From the NCBI RefSeq assembly GCF_029962835.1, contig NC_080588.1:28815501-28879500 (forward strand): 64,000 bases of DNA, in the 5' to 3' direction. This document shows, in pieces, positions 10,662 to 20,170 of the stretch. A program made the translations under genes and the position numbers. This DNA is from Magnolia sinica (lineage: Eukaryota > Streptophyta > Magnoliopsida > Magnoliales > Magnoliaceae). Each line of letters starts with the position of its first letter. The stretch's first letter is position 1. The notes below the pieces were generated by a model that worked only from the letters and a program-made list of their open reading frames with translations, was not told where the DNA came from and searched no databases.

Positions 10662-13600
10662 ATGGGAAGCACTAGGTATGATATTGAGAAGTACTTGGCC
10701 AAAAATAACTTTGAGTTATGGAAGATCAAGATGATTAGTTCCTTAACCACATGACTAATAAAGAATATAATACTCTTGATAAGAAGGCCTTATCCTCAAT
10801 TCGTTTATGTCTCACGGATGAGGTTCTCTACAATATTTTGAGGGAGAAAACTGTGGCTAGTTTATGAGGGAAGTTAGAGGATATCTATGCGAAAAAATTC
10901 TCTGAAAATCACCTACACTTGAAGCGACAGTGGTATACCTTCAAGATGACAGAGGATGGAGATCTGGAGGCTCACATCAACAACTTTAAAAAATCAGTTT
11001 ACAAACTACTTGATATGGAGGAAGTGATCAAAGATGAGGAACAAGCATGTATGTTATTGAATTCTCTTTCGGTATCGTATGATCATTCAAGGACATGATG
11101 TGCACTGCAAATAAAACCTTGAGTATCGACACCGTTATCTCAGCCCTTCAAGGGAAGGCCATGAGAAAGCTAAATGGTGACATGGAGACATCTTCCGATA
11201 CACTGATTACGAGGGGGCATGAATTTTGAGCAAGGTACAGGATCTTCAAGATCTAGATCCAAATCCAATGACATGGGTAAAGGAAAACTAAAGTGCTGGA
11301 ACTGTGGGATGATTGAACACATGAAGAAGGATTGTACCAATCCTAAATTAAAGAAAGAAAATTTAAAGTCTTCTTCCAGAAACGCCAATGTTGTCACATC
11401 TGACGAAGAGACAAGCACGGGTGATGTTTTGTCTGTGTCTATGATCGGACACTTATACGATGATCGTAAGGATAAGTGGATTCTAGACACAGGGGTATCT
11501 TTTCACATGACTCTTCATTGAAGTTGGTTCACCAGCTATAGAGAGTGCGATGGTGGACAGGTGTTTATGGGCAATGACATTTCTTATAATGTTGTGTCTA
11601 TTGGTACGGTGAGCATTAAGATGTTTGATAGGATGGAGCGTACCTTGACTGATGTCAAACACGTTCCTGATATGAAGAAAAATATGATTTCTCTTGGTAC
11701 ATTCGAGGCTATAAGGTGCAAGTTTACTAGTCTTAATGGTATCCTTAGAGTTTCAAAATGGGTACTCGTGGTTATGAGAGCGCAAAGGTATAGAAACATC
11801 TACAGGTTGATCGAGAGCACTTCAGCAGGTGGAGCGGCAGCAGCTGTTGCAGATTCCACGTCTGTATGTATGTGATATGCTCATCTGGGCCACATGAGCG
11901 AGCGACGCATGAAGGTACTATCTGATTGTTGTTTGATTCTAGCTTTTAAGAATTCTAATTTAGATATATGCGAGCATTGTATATATGGTAAACAATCTAG
12001 ATATCTTTTAAATCTAGAAAACATGTATGTAAGAGAGTGCTTGATAATGCGCACTCTGACGTATGGGGGCCTTCGCCAGAAGTTTCCATTAGGGGGTCAT
12101 CATGGTTTGTTTCATTAATTGATGACTACTCTAGGAAAGTTTAAGTTTACTTAATGAAACGTAAATCTGAAGTTTTCACTATATTCAAACAATGGAAGAC
12201 AATGGTGGAAAAACAGTCAGAGTAATAAATAAAGGTTTTAAGAACTAACAATGGTGGAGAATTTACTTCCACTGAATTTAATGAATATTGCAAAGATGAA
12301 TGGATCATTACGCACAACACAGTGTGCCACACGCCTGAACAAAACGGTGTGGCTAAGTGAATGAATCGGACTCTCTTGGAGAGAGCCAGATGCATGTTAA
12401 GTAATGCTGCGTTGGGCATGGACCTATGAACAGAGGCCGTTAACATAGCCTGTTATTTGGTGAATTGGTCTCATTCTATGACAATTGAATGTAAAATCCC
12501 AGAGGAAATATGGAGTGGTCATAAAATAGACTACTCAGATTTGCACATATTTGGTTGTGAAGCTTATTCTCATATACCGTCAGTTGAGAGAGATAAGCTA
12601 AACCGTAGAGCCAAAAAATATATTTTTGTTGGCTATGGTGTTGGTGTAAAAGGTTACAGGTTATACGACAAGGTCACACGTAAGGTCATCATTAATCGTG
12701 GCGTTAGATTCGATGAAAGCTCTCTATTCCACAAGAATGATCAAGATGAGTAAGAGAAACCAGAAAGGTTAATCGTAGAAGTCCGGATGACACAAATGAT
12801 ACTCAGGAAAAGATAGATATGCAGACAGAGGTATAGGAGCAGGTGGAGCAGCCACCTGTGAGAAGGAACCCATCGCGTGGTCGCTAGTTACTAGTAAGAT
12901 ACATGGATGATTCTAATATTGCATATGCCCTCATTATAGATGAGGGGGACTCGTCAACTATTCAGAAAGCTCTTGATGAGCCTGATGCAGAAAAGTGAAG
13001 GACGGATATGGATGATGAGATAGACTCGTTGTAAAAAAATCACACGTAGGAGTTGATGGAGCTTCTAATGGGCCGAAAAGCGATCGGATGCAAGTGATTA
13101 TTAAAAAAGAAACAGCATAGATACAGAGCGAGGCTAGTAGCAAAGGGTCATGCTCAGAGAGAAGGGATCGACTTCTCAGAGATATTCATGACGGCGGTAT
13201 AACAGGTATCTATTAGATTCGCATTGGCGCTAGTTGCCCAATGCAATCTCGAGCTGGAACGGATGGATGTGGAGACTGCATTTCTACATGGAAAATTGGA
13301 AGAGTTGTTATTCATGAAGCAACCAGAGCGGTTCAAAGTTAAAAGGGCAGAGAACAAGGTCTGCAGGAGGTCGTTGTACGACTTGTTGCCTAGGTAGTGG
13401 TATAAAAATTTGATTCCTTCATGATGAGTCAGAAAATTTCTAGGAGTGAATACGATCACTGTGTCTATTGTAAGACAATGAGTGATGACACGTTCATCAT
13501 CCTGGAATTGTATGTTGATGACATGTAGATCGTCAATAATGACATGTCTGAAATCAATGTACTGTAGACTTGGTTAAGTGGGACATTCGAGATGAATGAT

Positions 13601-14456
13601 CTGAGGGTTGTAAAGATGATTCTCGGCGTTGATATTCATTGAGAGTGGAAGAGGAGCAGACTTTGGTTATCTCAAGAAGAATACCTTGAGTAGGTATTGA
13701 TCAAGTATGTGATATACCAGGCAAAGTCGGTGAGCATTCCCTACGGACTCACTTCAAGCTTTTCTTAAGACAATGTCCCAAAACAGATGAGGAAAAACAG
13801 GATGTCTCATGAGGCTTATTCGAAGGCGGTTGCTAGTGCATGTCATGGTCTTTATTAGACCGGTTATTTCACTGGCAATCGATGTTGTAAGCAAATACCC
13901 CGGCAAGCAACATTAGGCAGTGCGATGGTTACTTCGATATATTTGAGGTATAGAAGATTATGTCTTAACTTTTGAGAAGACAGGGACAAAGTTAGTAGGG
14001 TATGTGGATTCAGATTACACAGGTAGTGTGAATTACTGAAAGTCGACTTCAAGTTACTCGTTTGTACTAGCGGGTAGAACAATTAGTTGGATGTCGAAGC
14101 TTCAGTCCGTGGTAACTCTTTCCACTACCGAAGCAGAATATATGGCAGTGACAGAAGTGTTTAAGGAAGGTGTTTGGTTAAGAGGCATGATAAATCAGTT
14201 GGGGCTTCAGTGGGAGGCTGTGCTGGTTAATTATGACAGCAAAAGCGCTATCAATTTGGCTAAAAATTTTGTTTATCACTCACATACTAAATACATTGAT
14301 GTTCGTCACTACTATATCCAACAGGTGCTTGAGGAAGGAGGCGTAACACTAGAAAAGATTCACACCAGCGTGAATCCAGCAAACATACTCACCAAGGTCG
14401 TTCATACAGAAAAGTTCAGGTTCTGTGCAACTTCTCTGGGCTTGGCAATGACGTAA
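10662..14456 (+). pseudogene. Copia gag-pol remnant
   Basis: Decayed polyprotein with domains in copia order. Gag starts at ATG 10662 and is soon broken by a TGA. A CCHC zinc knuckle CWNCGMIEHMKKDC lies at 11294-11335. The protease motif WILDTG is near 11480, the GAG-pre-integrase motif AHLGHMS near 11880. The integrase core has the CHTPEQNGVAK motif near 12330, the RT has LVAKGHAQ near 13135 and YVDD at 13511-13522, and RNase H has LSTTEAEY at 14118-14141. The integrase-before-RT order is diagnostic of Ty1/copia. Stops and frame changes occur in gag, between protease and integrase, throughout RT and before RNase H. The longest open stretches are 12457-12753 (integrase C-terminal part) and 14091-14456 (RNase H). 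Confidence 0.9.
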
Positions 14457-14569
14457 AAGAAGGACGAAGTGTGCACGAGAAGCATTGATTGAAGCTATGA
14501 TGTGATGCAGAGATAAGAGAATAGGTTAAGAAGCTACACGTTTAAAGATTGAAGACATGGTAGAGATTG

Positions 14570-15148
14570 TTGTTAACTGTTGTCTTAAATCTGAAAAAGT
14601 TCAACTAGCGCATAGAAAGTTTGGCTCGAGGTCCAGCAACAATGTATTTGGATTTTTCGAGATCTTCGACCAGTCGAGGGACAGGTTCGATTAACTGAAG
14701 GGCACCCTTTGACTGACCTAAGCTCTGGCTCAACCAGCCCAAGCTCTGCCTCGACCAGCCTAAGGTTACATAGACAGCACGCGGACTGCGTAAATTTGAG
14801 GCGGTTTCCGGACTATTCCAAGTTGGTGCGAAAGTAGGGTTTCTTAATATATAAATAGGAGTTCCTAGGGCCATTCTAAAACATCTTAAGACTTTCTAAA
14901 GTATTCAAAAGGGTTTCTAAAAGGGGTTCTGGGTTGCAAAGGGTGAGATTCGAGGTTGTTCGAATCGGGTAAGTCCTTTCTCTTTGTAATTCATGCTTTC
15001 ATAGTGGATTTTTATCGCTCTGTGCCGTGGTTTTTTCCCGAAAGGGTTTTCCACGTTAAATCTTTGTCTTCTCTTGTGTTTGCTTGGTGCTCTTGGATTG
15101 CTATCCTAGATCCATCTCTGTGTGATTCCGCAGCCCAATCCCCAACAA
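14570..15148 (+). repeat. Copia 3' LTR
   Basis: Near-copy of the 5' LTR, beginning TTGTTAACTGTTGTC and ending CCCAACAA, followed by the TGATTA target copy at 15149-15154. It keeps the TATATAAATAGG TATA-like box near 14847. Confidence 0.88.
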
Positions 15149-15959
15149 TGATTAAGTACTTTTAAGTAAAAAAGTTACTTATAATTAATCATAAACCAAA
15201 CTTAATTTACCTGAAATAAGTAACTTATCTATTGTTATAAGTAGAAAAAAGTAACTTATTTGGTGGTATCCAAACAGGCCCTTCGAATATTTGTTTTGGA
15301 AGGTCAAGATCTATTGCTTTTCCGAGTATTCAAGTCAATTCACTTGATTGAATTCAAGGCATAGCCCCAAAAGGTCAGGTCCCACTTACTAATCAGGCCT
15401 TTTGGCATGAAGGTCCAATCCCATCCATAAAAATCCTAAATTGGACCTCTTCCAGGGCTCAGGTTGCGCTAATAAACTTTTTTATTTAAAAAAAAAAAAA
15501 AACAAACTCGTGCCCAACTCATTTTACTGATTGAGCTTCAAAATCAAGCCCATAACCATTCCATAGGCTTATATTACAGAACCGGAATCCTCTACAAAAG
15601 CTGTTCTCTGCAGCTGCGTGAAACACCCAAGCTCCGTGGGGCCATTAGTTTTATATGTAAAATCCACTCCATCCACCAGGTTCTATCCTCAATTCTAGGC
15701 AAGGGGGAAAAAATTCAGCCAGATCCACAACTCAGGTGGACCACACCAATGGAATAAATGGGGTTTCAAGCATAGGTTTGCGTGGGGTTGCCGTGGTGTC
15801 CATCTTTCATCTAACCCATTAATCAAGCATTACTCACCAAGATGAAGGATAGAAACAAAAATCAGCCTCATCCCAAACTCAAGCAAACTCAAGCAGGCCA
15901 TACCGCATGAACTCAAGGAGGTTTTACAAGCAATTTACATTGATCCCATTGGTATGGCC

Positions 15960-16645
15960 AATGTTTTAAATATCAACGACATCGGCCGATATATCCTATG
16001 ATATATCTTGTATCCTACCGGTGAGATACGAAATGCACAGGTAGTGCGATATATCCCACATGTTCGATTTGGTGAGTATTTTTGAATTCCGATCTTTTTA
16101 TTTTTTGTAAATCATGTTAAATTAGTATTAAATTGATACAAATCCAATCATGGATTTAGGAGTTATGATTTCGAGATTTGGAAGAGATTCTGAGTTGTGA
16201 AAAATTGAGAAAATAAAAAATTCCCAATTTCTTGCAAATCGTTTGCAATATTTGTGTAACCTAATCTAGTGATTCTTCTTTTGCTTGTGAATGTATTGCT
16301 TGTGTTTCCACACACTTTCTTACATCTATAAATTATATGAATAGACATAGAATATACTTGCATCAATTCAGTTAGACAATGCATAGATTAGGACATCATA
16401 CAAAGAAAACTTATTATATCTATTTTTTTTTTATAAGGTTTTGATTTATAAGTACATATTGATGTCTTTTTTAACAATCACCGAAGTTTTATTAAAAAAT
16501 TCAACCAGTTTCCCAATGTTTCCCCCATGTTTCCAACAACAATGATACATTACACGATACAATTGATATATCTCATGCGATAACCGATACATATCCGTAT
16601 CCCAAGAATGCAATACGTAACGCGATACCGATATTTTGAACACTG
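15960..16645. mobile_element. Mutator-like MITE with 9-bp TSD GGTATGGCC
   Basis: About 686 bp, bounded by GGTATGGCC at 15951-15959 and 16646-16654. Ends are inverted: AATGTTTTAAATATC on the left, AGTGTTCAAAATATC on the right read from the other strand. Inner ends are rich in CGATATATC-type palindromes, and the middle is AT-rich and non-coding. A 9-bp duplication points to Mutator-like transposition. Confidence 0.75.
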
Positions 16646-17019
16646 GGTATGGCCTGTTGTTCCGTTTATCATGAAGGTGTCCCGTATTCGTTACGATATG
16701 GTCGTATCGGCCAATACGTAACGGTAACGGCCGACACTGTTACACGATACGGGGTCAAAACGGACCACCCCACAATGCTGTGACTGTAACGGCCGTTACG
16801 CCCATTACGGGCCATAACGCCCGTTACGGCCCCGTAAGAGCTGTTACGGGCCAAAAGAAAATAAGAAAAAAGAGAAAAAATATGGGAAAAAAAAAGCATA
16901 CTTTTTTTAAAATTTCTTTTCTTCTTCTCCTCATTCTTCTTCTTCTTCTTCTCGCCCTGCTACGGCTGCGGCCCGGGCCTCCTCCTCCTCCTCCTCCATC
17001 TTCTTCTTCTTCTTCTTCT

Positions 17020-17020
<1 letters not shown>

Positions 17021-17070
<50 letters not shown>
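17021..17070 (+). repeat. (CT)n microsatellite
   Basis: Perfect CT dinucleotide run preceded by CTT and CCT trinucleotide runs (16935-17020). Its translations give spurious poly-Arg/Glu and Ser/Leu ORFs on both strands. Confidence 0.9.
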
Positions 17071-17072
<2 letters not shown>

Positions 17073-17139
17073 TTCCCTCTTTTGATTTTTGGTTTCCCTC
17101 TCCCGTCTTTTTCGTCTGAAATTGGAAGCCGATTGACTG

Positions 17140-18240
17140 GTGTACCACACACTAGCTATAGCTATATAGCTACTGTAGGTACGTGTCATGCTAAAACGAG
17201 CACTGACACTCCTCGAGCTCTGAGTTGTACGAACGGTTCAAAGGAGATCAAAGTTACGTGGGCTCCACAGTGATGTATTTGTTATATAAACACCGTTTAT
17301 CTATTTTTAGATATTATTTTAGAGCATTATCCAAAAAATGAATCATATCCAAAGATCTTCTGGACCACACCAAAAATAGCAGCGAAGATAATGATTTTCA
17401 CCGTTAAACAATTTGCAGGCCCATTATAACATTTATTTTCCATCCAATCTGTTCATAAGGTCAAAAAGACCTGAATGAGGAGGAAAAACAAATTTCATAT
17501 TGATCCAAAACTTCTGTGATCCCAAAAAGGGTTTCAATGGTAGACGTTCAATCCCCCACTGCTTTTTGCAGTGTGGTCCACTTGATAATTAGATCTGTAT
17601 TATTTTTAATGTCAAGCCTTAAGACGAGCTCGTCAAATGAATGGACGGTTTAGATATAATACATACGTCATGATCAGACCCATAGGACTTACTAACGTTA
17701 ATACAGATATGTCATTGAGGTACACGACGTAATCCGCTTTCAAATAAATGTGCGTGGTAGGCTTTTGTACATGTGTTGCGTGGCCCCACCATGATGTATA
17801 TATTTTATCCATGCCGTCCATCCATTTTGCCACATTATTTTATGTCATGATCCAAAAAATTAGTAAGATCCAAATCTCAGGTGGACCACACCATAGGAAA
17901 TAGTGGATATAGAATGCTCACCATTAAAAATTTCGTAGGGTCTACTGTAATGTTTACTTTTCATCTAACCTGTTAATTGGGTCACATTGACGTGGATGAA
18001 AGGAAAACACACATGTCAACTTGATTTAAAACTTTTGTAGCCCCCAATAAATTTTTAATGGTAAACGTTTAATTACTGTTGTTTCTTATGGTGCAGTCCA
18101 CCTGAGCTTTGCATTTGCCTCTCATTTTTGCACTCATGCCCTAAAATTATTTGGCAAAATGGATGGACGGTGTGGATATAACACATTCATCATGGGTGGG
18201 GCCCAAAAAACTTTGACACTCGTGTGCTATTCTTCACAAT
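17140..18240. repeat. Dispersed GGCCCACC / CCGTCCATCC repeat inside the Mutator-like element
   Basis: Two consecutive blocks (about 17240-17690 and 17755-18210), each with the pattern CCACxxTGATGTAT ... GGACCACACCA ... TTTGGAT ... ATGGATGGACGG. The start (ACACACTAGCTATAGCTATATAGCT near 17150) resembles 44283-44305 in reverse orientation. It is the common dispersed repeat of this genome; variants also occur inside the LTR-A copies. It has no coding capacity and its superfamily is not assignable from this window. Confidence 0.5.
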
Positions 18241-19097
18241 TCGAGTCCCGCCTAATTCAGGCCCTTAAAAATTTGTACACGAGACATGTATTAACTTAAA
18301 ATTTACCAATTAAATTATGGATTGTAATTGCTAATTCACCATGTCAAAATCAAATTGTTTGAATAATTTTAATTGTTAATTTGTAAACGCTTATTTTTTT
18401 AAATAGGGCCTTTTGATTTTTTTATTTTTTTTCATGATTCACTATCCAATAAATGTCTACCAATTCATAAGTGGGATAATGCCAATAAATTGCATGAATT
18501 TGAGACTGATTTGGGACATGGATTGGTCCTCCAAGTTAGCACCAAATTGGCAACACTATCTACCTGAATTTAATTTTATTTTTTAAAAGAACTATTGGGA
18601 GAAATGATATCAAATTGTTAAGTATATAAATTAGATATTTATAAAATTAAATATATGAATTTTGTAGTCAAATTCAAGTTATCTGGTTCATAAATTCATC
18701 AGACAGTCCGATACAACTTCTCACCAAAGAGTGGACCGTTACACAACCATAAACATGTTCCAGTTTATAAATGAATGCATATTTGAAATGCTTAGAATAT
18801 TCCGAAGTTAATTCATATTTTTTCATATTTTTTTGGCAAAAAAAAAAAAAAAATGCACCGTTACGGGCCATTACGCCCCCGTATCACCGTTACACCCCCG
18901 TATCCGTATCGGTATCGGATGGCATCGTTACGCCAACCGATACTGATACAGGATACCTTATTTATCATGCTTATCTTTTGTATATAAGGTTAAAATAAGC
19001 ACTTCCACATGATGGACAAAGTGGACTTACATATACAACATGATGGGCGCCACAGAGCATGGGTGTTTTATGCAGCTGTGTAAAACAGGTATTGCAG

Positions 19098-20114
19098 ATG
19101 ATTCCACTCTTCTATTACAGGCCCAAGCCTGACCCGTAACAGGACAAGACCAGAAACCTGATGGACCAGCCCAATGCTTCTTTGGGACTCCATGTTTGGG
19201 AGCTTGTTAACTCATAGGAATAAGGTCGAGTTGACCCAATTAGGCTAAACCTCAACACATGGGTTCTTTCACAAACGGAGGCATATATGCATGTCAATAC
19301 AGACCAAAAAAATTGCTAGGCCGACATTCTTGGTAGAACATATACAACAATGATGGTCAAAACCATCTATAGTTGGCCATCAAATGGTGGGGTGAGAAGA
19401 AAATGATCAGTGCCTCAATGGTCCTAATTCAACAGCCCGTTGTTAGATGATACTGATTGGTGTGTAGGGCCCACAGTTAGAACAATCTGAACTGGCTTGC
19501 ATGCATAAAATGAGCCACCACCATTCTTAACCGCTACAAGCGAAGACAGTTAATAAAAGCGGAACATTTCATTTGGATCGGTATATAGATTGTTCTTAAT
19601 CGCTGAACTGAAGACTAGGGGAATTGAAATTTTTACGGGCTAATACTAGTAAGAATCAATGTGGGAAAGATCGAGATTCTTTTTTCTTTCTTTCTTTTCT
19701 CCTCTAGAGAAACGAAGCAAATTGGCTCACACAAACACAAATTTGACTAAGAAAATGACGGTACAAAGGATAAGGGTAAGGTCTCATCGTAGGCCTGTAA
19801 GAATTGATGAAATAGCAAATGCAGAGAGTAAAAAAGGCATTCTTACGGGGTAGGCAGCAACCCGTGCATAGAAACTTCCCATGACCAGAGAGGCACATCA
19901 TATCAACTACCCATCAGTGCACTTCGGCCACAGTGACTCACAACCCCAACAACTTAAACATTCGTACAAGCTCTAAACACCCTGCCAATGAAAATAACAA
20001 ACCTGAAGTTCTCTCAGTCATATGATAGAACAAAACACAGCATAGATGTTTGTTGAAAGTTACTAAGCCCACCTACCAAACATTATACTGAAACTCTTCT
20101 AAGAGAAATGCAAA
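19098..20114. other. Intergenic region and likely 3' flank of the MUB gene
   Basis: No TE ends or coding region recognised. The right part (about 19880-20114) is low in repeats and lies directly downstream of the MUB stop codon, so it probably holds the 3' UTR. I could not fix the polyadenylation site. Confidence 0.45.
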
Positions 20115-20170
20115 TCACAAGATAACACAGACGCACTTGCTCTCTTTTGGCTGTTGCGACGCTTTCTTTT
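20115..20170 (-). CDS. MUB: MUB exon 3 with CaaX box
   Basis: 56 nt encoding the basic linker KKASQQPKESK and the terminal CVCVIL, then TGA at 20117-20115. Acceptor TGCATAACAG. The exon is too short for ordinary ORF listing and was found by looking for the prenylation motif in phase with exon 2. Confidence 0.9.

Larger units (their letters stand above)
10039..15148 (+). mobile_element. Ty1/copia retrotransposon, structurally complete, coding-decayed
   Basis: Two direct LTRs (10039-10607 and 14570-15148), a tRNA-Met primer-binding site, and gag-protease-integrase-RT-RNase H remnants in copia order. TGATTA flanks it at 10033-10038 and 15149-15154, a 6-bp target duplication if the LTR ends are read as TTGTT...AACAA. 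With the canonical TG...CA ends the flanks do not match as a 5-bp repeat. The element sits inside the Tourist-like MITE. Numerous in-frame stops mean it cannot encode its own proteins. Confidence 0.9.
9827..15281. mobile_element. Tourist-like MITE, split by a copia element
   Basis: Left end GGGAGCGTTTGGATA at 9827, right end on the opposite strand GGGCCTGTTTGGATA at 15281: 12 of 15 positions match as terminal inverted repeats. Internal sequence is AT-rich with repeated AAGTAACTTAT-type motifs. It is flanked by TTA (9824-9826) and TTC (15282-15284), compatible with a decayed 3-bp PIF/Harbinger-type duplication. Without the copia insert it would be about 340 bp. A second GTCCAAACAGGCC motif at 9801-9813 looks like the end of another such MITE abutting on the left. 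Confidence 0.65.
16674..18960. mobile_element. Mutator-like element, GTAACGG family, TSD TTTATCATG
   Basis: About 2.29 kb, flanked by TTTATCATG at 16665-16673 and 18961-18969, a perfect 9-bp duplication. The left end starts AAGGTGTCCCGTATTCGTTA; the right end read from the other strand starts TAAGGTATCCTGTATCAGTA. Both ends are packed with GTAACGG/CCGTTAC palindromes (16705-16850 and 18855-18945). The segment around 18700-18800 (CCAAAGAGTGGACCGTTACAC) is shared with the shorter copy at 21415-22148, so they are one family. The extra length here includes a dispersed repeat at about 17140-18240 and a (CT)n tract. No transposase is visible. Confidence 0.78.
15592..19097. mobile_element. R1 TIR element, twice interrupted
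   Basis: The left end from 15592 (CTACAAAAGCTGTTCTCTGC...) and the reverse complement of the right end at 19097 (CTGCAATACCTGTTTTACAC...) align over about 37 bp and both run into CAGCTGC and AAACACCC, so they are terminal inverted repeats. Inner sequence is the dispersed GTGGACCACACC / CATGATGGGCGCCACAGAGC type so common here. Without its two inserts (15960-16645 and 16674-18960) R1 is about 530 bp. Flanks CGGAATCCT and ATGATTCCA may be a decayed 8-9 bp duplication. No transposase; likely a MITE of unassigned superfamily. Confidence 0.65.

Noticed and set aside
16824..17189. Long ORFs on both strands rich in Arg-Glu, Glu-Glu or Ser-Leu
   Set aside because: They are translations of CTT, CCT and CT repeats inside a Mutator-like element, not genes.
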